From assembly GCF_007570865.1 (NCBI RefSeq), contig NZ_VLPS01000009.1, positions 372,001-436,000 of the forward strand: a stretch of DNA of 64,000 nucleotides, read 5' to 3'. How positions within the stretch are numbered: position 1 is the first letter of the stretch; each line of letters starts with the position of its first letter. The notes below the pieces were generated by a model. It saw nothing but the letters and a program-made list of their open reading frames with translations, ran no database searches and was not told the origin of the DNA. Below are positions 39,556 through 50,064 of this stretch, one piece after another. The position numbers and the translations under genes were made by a program. The DNA is from Atlantibacter subterraneus. GTDB lineage: Bacteria; Pseudomonadota; Gammaproteobacteria; Enterobacterales; Enterobacteriaceae.

Positions 39556-40896
39556 ATGTATAAATATAAATTAAGTGTTTTTGAAAAGATTGGATTTGGT
39601 TCGGGGGATATGGCCATTAATTTGGTTTTTTCCTCCATGATGCTAATCATCACTTTTTTTTACACTGATGTCTTCGGTATCCGTTCTGAAGATCTTGCTT
39701 TGCTTTTCATTGTTGTGCGCCTGATTGATGCTATAACCGATCCTATTATGGGATTACTAACAGAAAAAATAATGACGAAACATGGAAGATACCGACCTTA
39801 TCTTTTATATTTTGCAGTCCCTTTCGGCATCTCTATTTACCTGGCATTCAGCACTCCCGATGTGGACTATAATAGCAAACTGATTTACGCCTATGCCTCC
39901 TATATTTTCGTGACGCTCATGTTCACAGTGATTACTATTCCTTATATTTCACTGATTAGCGTTCTTACTGATAACCCTAAGGATCGGCTATCTGCTAATG
40001 GTTATCGCCTGTTTTTCGCCAAGGCCGCAGCATTTATGGTTTCTATTGTTGTTCCGCCATTAGCAGCGTATCTGGGAAAAGATAATATTCAGACAGGTTA
40101 TCAATATGCCATGGGCTTGATGGGTTTAATGGGGACGCTGTTTCTTCTGTTTTGCTTTTTTTCCACGAAAGAAAGAATTCATCACGACAGTGAAAAAACT
40201 CCTTTCAAAAGCCAGGTATCCGCTCTCTTTAAAAACGATCAATGGCTTATCCTCTGTTTATGCTGTGTATTTGTTTCGATAGGTTCGGTGTTAAGAGGCT
40301 CTGTTGCTGCCTATTATGCAAAATATAATATGGCGGGTGATGCACTGACGGTCTCTTATTTCTTAACCGTGGGGGTTACAGCATTCATATGCTCGGTAAT
40401 CGCTTCAACATGGTTAACCAAAACACATTGCAAGATAAAAGTTTTCAAATACAGCCAAATCGCCACATTCATTGTTTCTGTATTGTTTTATATGCTATCC
40501 GGCAGTGAAAACGCTGTTTTGCCTTATGTGTTGTTTTTTATGCTTTCTTTCTGCTCTACCTTATACGCGCCAATTTTTTGGGCCTCGATTCCCGATACAG
40601 TGGATTATGGGGCGCATAAAACAGGGAAGCGGGTATCAGGTTTAGCATTTGGCGGCATTGCATTTTGCCAGAAACTGGGAATGGGGATCGCAGGGGCATT
40701 TGTGGGCTATTTACTGACTTATTTTGGCTATATGCCCAATGTTGTTCAGACGCCACAATCAATAATGGGTATAACACTGATGCTGACAATTATCCCCGGC
40801 ATATTCCACCTGCTTACCGGAATCATTATGTTTAAATATATAATAACTGAAAAATATTATCGTTCGATGAACCAGACGACTGCGCTGGCAAATTGA
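39556..40896 (+). CDS. GPH-family sugar:cation symporter
   Basis: A 446-residue transporter of the glycoside-pentoside-hexuronide family (MelB, XynB-transporter relatives), with twelve helices. Family features are KIGFGSGDMAINLVF at the N-terminus, RLIDAITDPIMG and GRYRPYLLY. The ATG at 39556 has GGAAGG upstream; an in-frame TTG at 39514 is a less likely start. The location beside the GH51 gene suggests uptake of arabinosides or arabino-oligosaccharides. Confidence 0.85.
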   Translation: MYKYKLSVFEKIGFGSGDMAINLVFSSMMLIITFFYTDVFGIRSEDLALLFIVVRLIDAITDPIMGLLTEKIMTKHGRYRPYLLYFAVPFGISIYLAFSTPDVDYNSKLIYAYASYIFVTLMFTVITIPYISLISVLTDNPKDRLSANGYRLFFAKAAAFMVSIVVPPLAAYLGKDNIQTGYQYAMGLMGLMGTLFLLFCFFSTKERIHHDSEKTPFKSQVSALFKNDQWLILCLCCVFVSIGSVLRGSVAAYYAKYNMAGDALTVSYFLTVGVTAFICSVIASTWLTKTHCKIKVFKYSQIATFIVSVLFYMLSGSENAVLPYVLFFMLSFCSTLYAPIFWASIPDTVDYGAHKTGKRVSGLAFGGIAFCQKLGMGIAGAFVGYLLTYFGYMPNVVQTPQSIMGITLMLTIIPGIFHLLTGIIMFKYIITEKYYRSMNQTTALAN

Positions 40897-41186
40897 ATAA
40901 TACACCTGCACATGCCTGACGGTTTCAATAAAACTGCAGGCATGCTGCATCTTAAAATGCGAAGAACATCACATAAATCGCTAAATTCGCTCCTTGCCCA
41001 ATCCTGCCTATAAGAGTGCGCGTAACGCATATTCCTCTGTAAACTCAATCTCAACGCCCCTTCATCGCGATATGTGTGTCTGGCATCGCCAGGCTCAGGC
41101 ACTCTGCGGAGGCACCAAAACCATTTTAAATAAATCTAAAATAGTTTATATTAAAACTCATCATGCATTGGATAGAGGTTTTATTA

Positions 41187-42095
41187 ATGTTGTTTATTAA
41201 CCAGTTATCAACCGGGGCATCAATATTCAAAGCGCTAAATTCCTCTGTTCGTATTAGTATAATTGAAATTCTGAATGAACGTAACGGAATGAACATGAAT
41301 GCGCTGGCTGAATATTTAGGCATCAGCAACGGTGCGGTAACGATGCACATAAAAAAACTCGAAGAAGCGGGGCTGGTGCAAACCGTTTCCAATTACGCTA
41401 AAAACGGTATTCAAAAAAACTGTTATCTTGTCGAAAATAAGATCCTTATTGAATTTGGTGATGTAAATAAGAATAACGTGTACGAGTCCGATCTAAAAGT
41501 AGGCCAGTACAGTAATTTTAAAGTCACGCCGACCTGCGGCATGGCGACCAAAGAGATGATTATTGGGGAATTTGATAATCCCCAGGTTTTCGCCGACCCG
41601 AAACATATTGATGCAGGCATTATCTGGTTTACTACCGGCTTTTTAGAATATCGTATCCCTAACTATTCTGAAGGTCGTAAAGTGACTGAAATCCAAATCT
41701 CGTTCGAAATTGGCTCTGAAGCCCCCTACTACAACAATGACTGGCCTTCTGACATACATTTTTCAGTAAATGGCGTTGATATAGGGTTCTGGCAAAGTCC
41801 TGGCGATATTGGTGGAATCAAGTACAGCGGTAACCCTGTATGGTGGCCTCCTCATTTAAACCAGTATGGATTTTTGAAATTATTGAGAATAAATATGGAA
41901 GGTTCCTTTATTGATGGTCGAAAAATATCCGATATTACCATTGATAAAATTCTTCATGGGCGAGAAGGAGAACCTTTTATTCTGCGCTTTAGCATCGATC
42001 CTGATAAAGAAAATGCTCGGGGCTTAACCTTGTATGGCAAGAACTTTGGCCGCTACGATCAGGGGATTTTGGCCCGGGTCATCACACAATCCTAA
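41187..42095 (+). CDS. ArsR-type HTH regulator with large C-terminal sensor domain
   Basis: The first ~95 residues form an ArsR-like winged helix: FKALNSSVRISIIEILNERN, then LAEYLGISNGAVTMHIKKLE as recognition helix. No metal-binding cysteine motif such as ELCVCD is present. The remaining ~205 residues look beta-rich with many aromatic residues (FWQSPGDIGGIKYSGN, VWWPPHLNQYG), suggestive of a sugar-binding sandwich. It is probably the islet's substrate-responsive regulator. The ATG at 41187 follows AGAGG; an upstream ATG at 41163 lacks a ribosome-binding site. The 290 bp before it (40897-41186) hold no gene. Confidence 0.75.
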   Translation: MLFINQLSTGASIFKALNSSVRISIIEILNERNGMNMNALAEYLGISNGAVTMHIKKLEEAGLVQTVSNYAKNGIQKNCYLVENKILIEFGDVNKNNVYESDLKVGQYSNFKVTPTCGMATKEMIIGEFDNPQVFADPKHIDAGIIWFTTGFLEYRIPNYSEGRKVTEIQISFEIGSEAPYYNNDWPSDIHFSVNGVDIGFWQSPGDIGGIKYSGNPVWWPPHLNQYGFLKLLRINMEGSFIDGRKISDITIDKILHGREGEPFILRFSIDPDKENARGLTLYGKNFGRYDQGILARVITQS

Positions 42096-42155
42096 ACTAC
42101 CCCGATGGCATTTTGGACGGGTATAGCGCTTAGCGCTGGAAACAGGAATGTCGCC

Positions 42156-42187
42156 TTCTCGCTCTCCGGCAAACCCGGAAGCGAGAA
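42156..42187. repeat. Palindromic hairpin at the islet-tRNA junction
   Basis: TTCTCGCT and AGCGAGAA are 8-bp inverted arms with CCGG repeated inside. It could be a REP-like unit or the transcription end of the regulator gene; no T-run follows. Confidence 0.4.
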
Positions 42188-42206
42188 ACGGCAAATTTCA
42201 GGCAAT

Positions 42207-42228
42207 AAAAAACCACCCGAAGGTGGTT
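42207..42228 (-). terminator. Terminator of the Gly-Cys-Leu tRNA operon
   Basis: On the minus strand AACCACC and GGTGGTT pair around TTCG, followed by TTTT, about 45 bp beyond the tRNA-Leu 3' end. Confidence 0.8.
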
Positions 42229-42270
42229 TACACGACACTGCTTATCATTGATTTTATTCTTGATTTCCCG

Positions 42271-42357
42271 TGGTGCCCGGGGCGGGACTTGAACCCGCAC
42301 AGCGCGAACGCCGAGGGATTTTAAATCCCTTGTGTCTACCGATTTCACCACCCGGGC
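42271..42357 (-). tRNA. leuZ: tRNA-Leu(UAA)
   Basis: An 87-nt class II tRNA starting GCCCGGGTGGTGAAATCGG and ending in encoded CCA, with anticodon TAA inside GGGATTTAAAATCCC and the long Leu variable arm. It differs from E. coli leuZ at a few paired positions only. Last gene of the tRNA operon. Confidence 0.96.
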
Positions 42358-42367
42358 TCGGGAAAAT

Positions 42368-42441
42368 TGGAGGCGCGTTCCGGAGTCGAACCGGACTAGA
42401 CGGATTTGCAATCCGCTACATAACCGCTTTGCTAACGCGCC
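42368..42441 (-). tRNA. cysT: tRNA-Cys(GCA)
   Basis: A 74-nt tRNA starting GGCGCGTTAGCAAAGCGG and ending TCCA, with anticodon GCA in GGATTGCAAATCC. Middle gene of glyW-cysT-leuZ. Confidence 0.97.
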
Positions 42442-42494
42442 AAATACTGCTGCCTTTTCAGGCTGATACCTGCAAAATTGCCGATACCAAAATT

Positions 42495-42570
<76 letters not shown>

Positions 42571-42643
42571 ATTCATCAGGTAATAATCTAATTACTTGAT
42601 TTTGCTATCTTCTGGCAAACCGTGCTGCCGTTCGATGCGTTGC

Positions 42644-42671
42644 ATTCTACTTACCTGACGCAATGAGTCAA
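42644..42671 (-). promoter_or_regulatory. Promoter of the Gly-Cys-Leu tRNA operon
   Basis: On the minus strand TTGACT (42671-42666), a 16-bp spacer and TAGAAT (42649-42644) lie about 75 bp before tRNA-Gly. Confidence 0.7.
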
Positions 42672-42721
42672 CGAAATTTTCTTTGATACTGATTCGTTTG
42701 CTGAATTTTGCGTCTATTCGA

Positions 42722-43270
42722 TCACGGTTCAAGCAAATCGCCGCGCGCCGCGTGCAAATACTGGAACATAGACCAGAACGTCAGTACCGCAGCAACGAAG
42801 AAAAGACCGATTCCGGCGTATTCAACCCAGATATTCGGACGCCACAGCAGGCCGATCAGCGCCACCATCTGCGCCGTGGTTTTCACTTTGCCGATCCAGG
42901 AGACCGCCACGCGTGCGCGTTTGCCAATCTCCGCCATCCACTCACGCAGCGCAGAGATAATAATTTCACGAGCAATCATGGTGGCGGCAGGCAGCGTAAT
43001 CCACCAGCTGTGATAATGCTCCACCACCAGCACCATCGCGATGCCGACCAGCACTTTATCCGCCACCGGATCGAGGAACGCGCCAAATCGGGTGCTTTGG
43101 TTCCAGCGACGCGCCAGGTAGCCGTCAAACCAGTCGGTCACCGCCGCCACCCAAAAGATAAACGCACAGGCGAACGGGGCCCAGCTAAACGGCAGGTAGA
43201 ACGCCAGCACGAAAAACGGGATCAGGACGACACGAAACAGAGTTAGTAAAGTCGGAATATTCATTCGCAT
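42722..43270 (-). CDS. pgsA: Phosphatidylglycerophosphate synthase PgsA
   Basis: PgsA joins CDP-diacylglycerol and glycerol-3-phosphate in the inner membrane, the committed step to phosphatidylglycerol and cardiolipin. The 182-residue protein has the full CDP-alcohol phosphotransferase signature D46-D49-G50-A53-R54-G63-D67-D71 ([14 protein letters not shown] then [11 protein letters not shown]). It follows uvrC on the same strand, as in E. coli. Confidence 0.97.
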   Translation of the reverse strand: MRMNIPTLLTLFRVVLIPFFVLAFYLPFSWAPFACAFIFWVAAVTDWFDGYLARRWNQSTRFGAFLDPVADKVLVGIAMVLVVEHYHSWWITLPAATMIAREIIISALREWMAEIGKRARVAVSWIGKVKTTAQMVALIGLLWRPNIWVEYAGIGLFFVAAVLTFWSMFQYLHAARGDLLEP

Positions 43271-43327
43271 GGCGCAGGGTAACTGTCTGTAGTCAGTGGA
43301 AATTAAGGCTATGTTGCTACATAGCCC

Positions 43328-45160
43328 CTAATGTTTCAACGAGTAGTAGATCTTTTCTGCCAGAGCCTGTGAGATGCCTGGGACTTTGGCGATCTCTTCG
43401 ATACTGGCATTGAGCAACGGCTGTAAACCGCCCATGTATTTCAGCAGCATCTGGCGGCGCTTCGGGCCAATCCCTTCGATGGTTTCAAGGGTGCTGGTAT
43501 TTTTGACTTTAGCGCGTTTTTTACGGTGGCCGCTGATGGCGTGATCGTGCGACTCATCGCGGATATGCTGGATGACATGCAGCGCCGGTGAATCCGGCGG
43601 CAACGAGAATCCCTCCCCTTCCGGCTCAAAAAACAGCGTTTCCAGCCCGGCCTTACGATCCGCGCCTTTTGCCACACCAAGCAGCAGCGGGTGATGTTTA
43701 TCCCACGGCACGTCAAGCTCGGCAAATACCGCTTTCGCCTGGGCCAACTGCCCCTTCCCACCGTCGATGAGAATCACGTCGGGAATTTTGCTGTCTTCAA
43801 TGGCTTTGCCATAGCGACGGCGCAGCACCTGATTCATCGCCGCATAGTCATCGCCAGGCGTGATGCCGGTGATGTTGTAGCGACGATATTCAGCGCGCAG
43901 CGGGCCATTTGGATCGAACACCACGCAGGAGGCCACCGTCTGTTCGCCCATGGTGTGGCTGATGTCAAAACACTCCATGCGCTTAATCTCCGGCAGCTTC
44001 AGGGTCGCCGCCAGCGCGGTTAAACGCTGGGAGATAGTGGACTGCTGCGACAGGCGCGTCACCAGCGCGGTAGCGGCATTGGTGCGCGCCAGCTTCAGGT
44101 AGCGCGCCCGGTCGCCGCGTGGACGGGTTTGCACATTGACGCGGCGGCCCGCCACTTCGGAGAGCGAATCGGCCAGCACGCTTTCGTCAGAGAGTTTAAA
44201 ATCGAGCAAGATTTCTGATGGCAAGGTGCGCATCTGGCTGCCCTGCAGATAAAACTGCCCGACAAAGGTTTCCACCACTTCCGCCAGCTCAGTACCGCCG
44301 GGGACTTTAGGATAATAGCTGCGGCTACCCAGCACTTTCCCCTGGCGGATAAACAGCACATGCACGCAGGCCATCCCGGCATCGAACGCCACGCCGATCA
44401 CGTCCAGATCGTCGCCAGTATTGGAAACGAACTGTTTTTCAGTGACGCGGCGTACCGCCTGGATTTGATCGCGAATGCGCGCTGCCTCTTCGAATTCGAG
44501 ATTCTGGCTGGCCTTTTCCATCCGCGTAACCAGTTGCGTGAGCACCTGGTCGTCTTTACCGGCCAGAAACAGGCGAACATAGTCCACCTGCTGCGCGTAC
44601 TCTTCCTCGCTGACCAGCCCTTCAACGCAGGGCCCAAGGCAGCGGCCAATCTGATACTGCAGGCAAGGCCGGGAGCGGTTGCGATAGACGCTGTTTTCAC
44701 ACTGGCGGATCGGGAAGATCTTTTGCAGCAGAGCGAGGGTTTCGCGCACCGCATAGCCGTTGGGGAACGGACCGAAGTATTCCCCTTTGGCGTGCTTGGC
44801 ACCGCGATGCACCGCCAGGCGCGGATGGGTGTCGCCGCTCAGGAAGATAAACGGATAGGACTTATCGTCGCGCAGCAGCACGTTATAGCGCGGCTGATAG
44901 AGCTTGATGTAGTTATGCTCCAGCAGCAGCGCTTCGGTCTCGGTATGGGTGACGGTGACGTCGATATTTTCAATCTGCGCCACCAGTGCTTCCGTCTTAC
45001 GGCTGGAAAGCTGGACACGGAAGTAGCTGGAAAGACGCTTTTTGAGGTCTTTCGCTTTACCGACATAGATGACCGTACCGCCGGCATCGTACATTCGGTA
45101 GACGCCGGGCTTGTTGGTGACGGTTTTTAAAAAAGATTTAGAATCGAACACTTCTCTCAC
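43328..45160 (-). CDS. uvrC: Excinuclease ABC subunit UvrC
   Basis: UvrC makes both incisions in nucleotide excision repair. The 610-residue protein has the GIY-YIG nuclease ([20 protein letters not shown], residues ~19-38), a cysteine cluster ([18 protein letters not shown]), the UVR UvrB-binding motif near residue 205, the RNase-H-like second nuclease ([19 protein letters not shown]), and two C-terminal helix-hairpin-helix motifs. I chose the GTG start at 45160, which overlaps the uvrY stop as GTGA and gives the family length; an upstream in-frame ATG would add nine residues. Confidence 0.96.
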   Translation of the reverse strand: MREVFDSKSFLKTVTNKPGVYRMYDAGGTVIYVGKAKDLKKRLSSYFRVQLSSRKTEALVAQIENIDVTVTHTETEALLLEHNYIKLYQPRYNVLLRDDKSYPFIFLSGDTHPRLAVHRGAKHAKGEYFGPFPNGYAVRETLALLQKIFPIRQCENSVYRNRSRPCLQYQIGRCLGPCVEGLVSEEEYAQQVDYVRLFLAGKDDQVLTQLVTRMEKASQNLEFEEAARIRDQIQAVRRVTEKQFVSNTGDDLDVIGVAFDAGMACVHVLFIRQGKVLGSRSYYPKVPGGTELAEVVETFVGQFYLQGSQMRTLPSEILLDFKLSDESVLADSLSEVAGRRVNVQTRPRGDRARYLKLARTNAATALVTRLSQQSTISQRLTALAATLKLPEIKRMECFDISHTMGEQTVASCVVFDPNGPLRAEYRRYNITGITPGDDYAAMNQVLRRRYGKAIEDSKIPDVILIDGGKGQLAQAKAVFAELDVPWDKHHPLLLGVAKGADRKAGLETLFFEPEGEGFSLPPDSPALHVIQHIRDESHDHAISGHRKKRAKVKNTSTLETIEGIGPKRRQMLLKYMGGLQPLLNASIEEIAKVPGISQALAEKIYYSLKH

Positions 45161-45813
45161 TGGCTGGCTAATGTTTGGGCATTGCACAGGCCATGGCGGA
45201 TCGCAAGATGGGTCAATTCAACATCGCCGTGAATGTTCAGTTTGCTGAACATCCGGTAACGGTAGCTGTTTACCGTTTTCGGGCTAAGATTGAGCTGCTC
45301 GGAAATCTCGTTCACCTTCTGGCCTTTGGTAATCATGAGCATAATCTGCAATTCCCGTTCAGACAAACTGGAGAACGGCGATTCCGCTTTAGCAGGCTCA
45401 ATCTGGCTCAGCGCCATTTGTTGAGCGATATCCGATGCGATATAGCGTTGCCCCGCGTGAACAGAGCGTATTGCGCTCACCACCTCGGACGGCGCAGCGC
45501 CTTTGCTGAGATAGCCAGCGGCACCGGCCTGCATCACCTTAGCGGGAAGCGGGTTTTCGGTGTGTATAGTTAACATAATGACTTTGATATCTGATCCTGA
45601 GCGCGCGATTTTACGCGTGGCTTCAAGGCCCCCGATGCCGGGCATGTTCATGTCCATCAGGACAACATCCACCGGATTAGAACGGCACCATTTCACGGCG
45701 TCCTCGCCGCAGCAGGCTTCACCTGCAACTTTAATGCCCTTGATATCATCAAGAATGCGTCGTATCCCTGCGCGCACCAGTTCATGGTCATCAACAAGAA
45801 GAACGTTGATCAA
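45157..45813 (-). CDS. uvrY: Response regulator UvrY
   Basis: UvrY is the BarA partner that activates csrB/csrC small-RNA transcription and so controls carbon storage, motility and biofilm. The 218-residue protein has a receiver domain with phospho-acceptor D54 (LMDMNMPG) and a LuxR-type DNA-binding domain ([18 protein letters not shown]). The TTG start at 45813 is preferred: GGAG is 8 nt upstream of it, whereas the ATG at 45822 touches GGAG directly. The stop overlaps the uvrC start by 4 bp. Confidence 0.95.
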   Translation of the reverse strand: MINVLLVDDHELVRAGIRRILDDIKGIKVAGEACCGEDAVKWCRSNPVDVVLMDMNMPGIGGLEATRKIARSGSDIKVIMLTIHTENPLPAKVMQAGAAGYLSKGAAPSEVVSAIRSVHAGQRYIASDIAQQMALSQIEPAKAESPFSSLSERELQIMLMITKGQKVNEISEQLNLSPKTVNSYRYRMFSKLNIHGDVELTHLAIRHGLCNAQTLASQ

Positions 45814-46288
45814 AGGAAACATCTCCAGAATAGGGATAACGCTGCTGATAGATAATTTCCCATATATTAACGGGTTTTAAGTCAACTTTAAAACGCAAAA
45901 AAAGTACTTTGCAGTTCTTGCTCGCATTTCTGGAAATATTCCCCTTAAAACTTAGCGAAAACCGCTCGTTGGGATCGATGAAAAAGCTTAACAATCAAGA
46001 AATTAAAAATATATCAATTTAACAAAATCTAAAACACTTTGAAGAAAATGTGAAAGCCCTTTCCATAAAGCCAGTATTTAACGATTTAAAAACTTTGTTG
46101 AAACAAATAATCCAGTCCTGCCAAGCGGGTAGTGAGCCGTATTCAGCCGAAGTGTTTAATTAAATAAACCCAGGCTCAACAAGATTAAAAAACAACCACT
46201 CCCGACTTTCATTGGGTGTGATATACTCCGCGCCTTTGAGATTAACAACACGCCAGTCTGCGCGTTAACATTCCATTGAGGTAAAGAA
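45814..46288. other. Intergenic region between divergent uvrY and yecF
   Basis: About 475 bp, A+T-rich, without a supported gene. It carries the uvrY promoter on the minus strand and a yecF promoter on the plus strand; TATACT at 46222-46227, about 60 bp before yecF, is a likely -10 element. No repeat or RNA gene was recognised. Confidence 0.5.
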
Positions 46289-46513
46289 ATGAGCACCCCT
46301 GATTTTTCCACTACTGACAATATTCAGGAACTGGCACTGGAAGTGTCCTGCATGAAAAACCTGCTGACGCTTATGCTCCAGGCAATGGGCCAGGCGGATG
46401 CGGGCCGTGTCATCATTAAGATGGAAAAGCAGATCGCTCAGATGGAAGATACCGCCCAGGCGGAGCTGTTCGGCAATACCGTTAAGCAAATTAAACAGGC
46501 CTATCGCCAGTAA
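46289..46513 (+). CDS. yecF: Small protein YecF (DUF2594)
   Basis: A 74-residue cytoplasmic protein of unknown function starting [20 protein letters not shown], clearly the E. coli YecF homologue; GAGG lies upstream of the ATG. Helical heptad pattern in [18 protein letters not shown] suggests a coiled coil. It converges on sdiA. Confidence 0.92.
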   Translation: MSTPDFSTTDNIQELALEVSCMKNLLTLMLQAMGQADAGRVIIKMEKQIAQMEDTAQAELFGNTVKQIKQAYRQ

Positions 46514-46519
46514 ACAAAA

Positions 46520-46548
46520 ACGCGGCGGTGAAGATATCACCGCCGCGT
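46520..46548. terminator. Hairpin between yecF and sdiA
   Basis: CGCGGCGGTG and CACCGCCGCG form a 10-bp stem around AAGATAT, preceded by AAAAA, which is a T-run for the minus-strand sdiA transcript. Confidence 0.75.
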
Positions 46549-46578
46549 CAGTCTGCCGCACCATCCTGCTCTCTCCGG

Positions 46579-47301
46579 TTAAATCAGTCCCATCGCCACT
46601 GCATAACAGGCAACCTGGGTTTTATTCGGCGCATTGAATTTCTTCTGCATATTCTTCTGATGGAAGTTCACCGTATTTTCCGAAATCGACAGGATCATGG
46701 CGATTTCCGCAGAGGTTTTCCCTTCCGCCGTCCATTGCAGGATTTCACGCTCGCGTTTGCTGAATTTCATCTCCAGCCCGCTCATCGCCGGGGCGTTCAT
46801 GCGCAGCAGCGCCATCATGCTGAGATCGGCCAGATAATGCAGCCGCAGCGCCAGTTCGTCTTCCGAAAGCCAGGCATCCTGAACGCGCAGGTTCGATGCC
46901 GAGAGGAATCCCAGCGCGCGTCCCGGTGCCATCGCCGTCTGGGTGACGCCGTTACGCAAACCAAAGTCCCGCGCGGCATCCCAAAAATCAGGCGCGCCGC
47001 TAAACAATTCATCGGTCCAGGGCAGATAACCGCGATGCAAATTATTAGGGTTTAATACCGGATCGATGGCGAAATAGTTTTCCGCACAGTAATGCTGCGC
47101 CCACTCGTCACGATAGGTGGTAAAAAGGGTAAGTTTAGGGCGAGTAAACGGCACGGGATGCCTTATACACAGCGAATAATAATCGAACGCCATGGCTTGC
47201 GTTTCGCTCGCCAGAAGCTGTTCAACGTCTGCACTGTCTCGGGTTTCCTGAAAACGATTGAAAACCTTTTTCCGCCATTTGAAAAAGTCACTTTCCGTCA
47301 T
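46579..47301 (-). CDS. sdiA: LuxR-type quorum regulator SdiA
   Basis: SdiA detects acyl-homoserine lactones made by other species and controls acid-resistance and division genes. The 240-residue protein has the autoinducer-binding domain (SLCIRHPVPFTRPK, AIDPVLNPNN) and a LuxR HTH (FSKREREILQWTAEGKTSAE, residues ~172-191). No luxI gene lies nearby, so it is an orphan receptor as in E. coli. Confidence 0.95.
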   Translation of the reverse strand: MTESDFFKWRKKVFNRFQETRDSADVEQLLASETQAMAFDYYSLCIRHPVPFTRPKLTLFTTYRDEWAQHYCAENYFAIDPVLNPNNLHRGYLPWTDELFSGAPDFWDAARDFGLRNGVTQTAMAPGRALGFLSASNLRVQDAWLSEDELALRLHYLADLSMMALLRMNAPAMSGLEMKFSKREREILQWTAEGKTSAEIAMILSISENTVNFHQKNMQKKFNAPNKTQVACYAVAMGLI

Positions 47302-47467
47302 TCTGCGTTACGTATTCCCGGTGTTATTGATTAATTATTTTGATGGGATAAATTACCACAAATGAGACTTTATCTTATCTATGAATGCAGGGATTAACAT
47401 TCACGGGAAAGATGAATCCACTCTCTAAGGCGCAATTTTTCATGGTTTCCACTGATGCCAAACTTTA

Positions 47468-47493
47468 CGGGCTTGCGCATTGACGCAAGCCCG
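47468..47493 (-). terminator. Hairpin after tcyN
   Basis: CGGGCTTGCG and CGCAAGCCCG form a 10-bp perfect stem with a 6-nt loop, 29 bp downstream of the tcyN stop. The following T-run is weak (TAAAGTTT). Confidence 0.65.
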
Positions 47494-47521
47494 ATGTTAA
47501 CGGCACATAATGCCCTTTGGC

Positions 47522-48270
<749 letters not shown>

Positions 48271-48274
<4 letters not shown>

Positions 48275-48939
48275 TTGGGATCACGCTCCTGACGGTTAAG
48301 CTGGTTTTCGAAATAATTTTGCAAGGTGGAGAGCACCGTCGCCATAACCCAGTAAATCAGCGATGCCGCCAGATACATGGTGAACACTTCCAGCGTACGG
48401 GAGGTGATCAGCTGCGCCTGACGGAACAGTTCCGGCACCTGAATAGTGGCGGCCAGCGAGGTATCCTTCACCAGGCTGATAAAGCTGTTGCTCAGCGGCG
48501 GCAGCGCCACGCGCGCGGCCTGCGGCAAAATAGCGCGGCGCAATGACTGCCAGCGCGTCATCCCGATACTGGCGGCGGCTTCCCACTGGCCTTTATCAAT
48601 CGACGAGATCGCGGCACGCAGGGTTTCTGAGGCATAGGCCGCGGTATTCAGCGACAGGCCAATCATCGCCGCCGGGATCGGATCCAGTTCAATGCCAAAC
48701 TGCGGCAGACCGTAATAGATCATAAACAATTGGGCGATCAGCGGCGTACCGCGGAAAATCGAGATATAAAAACGCGCCAGCCAGGAAATCGGCCAGATCG
48801 GCGACAGGCGCATCAGGGCCAGAATAAAGCCGAGCACCAGCCCAAAAAACATCCCGCCAATACTGAGCTGGAGGGTAAACACCGCCCCTTTCAGCAGAAA
48901 CGGCAGGGAATCAATAATCAGTTGGATACTTTCTTGCAT
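48271..48939 (-). CDS. tcyL: Cystine ABC transporter permease TcyL (YecS)
   Basis: The 222-residue inner-membrane permease of the cystine importer, with the EAA-loop region ([22 protein letters not shown]) of polar amino acid permeases and about five helices. It overlaps tcyN and follows dcyD by 20 bp. Confidence 0.95.
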
Positions 48940-48959
48940 TGTCGTTTTTCACCCGGCAA

Positions 48960-49943
48960 TCAAACGTGGGGATGATAGGCGAATAGCGCAGGCGCGCCGC
49001 CAGTATGGACAAACAGAATCGGCCCGCGATCTTTAAAGCGCTTCTGTTCGATGCCGTCAATAAGCCCCGCCATGGCTTTGCCGGTATACACCGGGTCGAG
49101 CAAAATCCCTTCCAGCCTGGCCAGCAGTTTTACTGCTTCCATGCCTTCCTCATTTGGCGCGCCGTAGCCTGGACCGAAGTAGTCGTCCCACAGGGTAATG
49201 TCGGCAGTGGCGGTTAAGTCCAGCTGCTGTGCCACGGCCTGCTGCAACGCCACCACTTTCGGCTTCTGCATGGCGATGGTGCGCGACACGGTAACGCCGA
49301 TCAGCTCCACATCAGGCATCAGTTGCTCAAGGCCCACCGCCAGACCGGCATGTGTCCCGGCGCTGCCGGACGCCACCACCACCGAGCTCAGGCTAACTGA
49401 TTCACACTGGTGGGCAATTTCCAGCGCGCTTTCCACATAGCCCATCGCGCCCAGTGCGTTGGAACCGCCCACCGGGATGATGTAAGGACGAAAGCCCTGG
49501 GCTTCGACGCGAGTAGCTAATTCTTCTAGCTGCGCATCCGGGTTATTCAGCGCTTCACACATCTCAATCTGGACATTAAACAGGTCGAGCAGCAGGCGGT
49601 TGCCGTTGGTGAGATAGTTTTCCGCACGGGTGCCCAGCGGGTTTTCCAGCAGCGCCACGCAGTGCAAACCCAGCTTCGCCGCTACCGCCGCAGTCTGGCG
49701 CACGTGGTTGGACTGGATTGCACCCGCGGTGATCAAGGTGTCTGCCCCTTCGCGCAGCGCATCCGCCGCCAGGAACTCCAGCTTGCGCAGCTTGTTGCCG
49801 CCCATCGCCATTGGCGTCACATCGTCACGCTTGATATAGATTTCCCGGCCCAGGTAATCGGAAAAACGCGGTAAAAACTCCAGCGGCGTGGGTGCGCCAA
49901 TAAATTCCAGACGCGGGAAGCGGGTTAAGTTATGCAGTGACAT
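48960..49943 (-). CDS. dcyD: D-cysteine desulfhydrase DcyD
   Basis: A PLP enzyme that breaks D-cysteine into pyruvate, sulfide and ammonia. The 327-residue protein has the PLP lysine at K51 ([11 protein letters not shown]) and the downstream [17 protein letters not shown]. The start MSLHNL was selected because GGAG lies upstream and it matches E. coli; the longer ORF is not supported. Between TcyJ and TcyL genes it forms a cystine uptake and D-cysteine disposal unit. Confidence 0.95.
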   Translation of the reverse strand: MSLHNLTRFPRLEFIGAPTPLEFLPRFSDYLGREIYIKRDDVTPMAMGGNKLRKLEFLAADALREGADTLITAGAIQSNHVRQTAAVAAKLGLHCVALLENPLGTRAENYLTNGNRLLLDLFNVQIEMCEALNNPDAQLEELATRVEAQGFRPYIIPVGGSNALGAMGYVESALEIAHQCESVSLSSVVVASGSAGTHAGLAVGLEQLMPDVELIGVTVSRTIAMQKPKVVALQQAVAQQLDLTATADITLWDDYFGPGYGAPNEEGMEAVKLLARLEGILLDPVYTGKAMAGLIDGIEQKRFKDRGPILFVHTGGAPALFAYHPHV

Positions 49944-50020
49944 GAGATCTCCGGATGCCGTTTTCTGTTCGCAATGGTGATAATTATGCATCACATGCGC
50001 CAGGGCTGGCGGCATGCAAT

Positions 50021-50045
50021 AAAAAAAGGTGCTGATTTCAGCACC
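50021..50045 (-). terminator. Terminator after tcyJ
   Basis: GGTGCTGA and TCAGCACC pair with T-runs on both sides (seven T residues on the minus strand, five on the plus strand), 20 bp past the tcyJ stop, separating it from dcyD. Confidence 0.8.
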
Positions 50046-50064
50046 TTTTTGCGTTTGCGACGAC

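Noticed and set aside
36020-42357. Arabinoside islet as an element integrated at the 3' end of tRNA-Leu
   Set aside because: I looked for a second copy of the tRNA-Leu 3' end near 36020-36130 and for an integrase gene and found neither, so site-specific integration is not supported.
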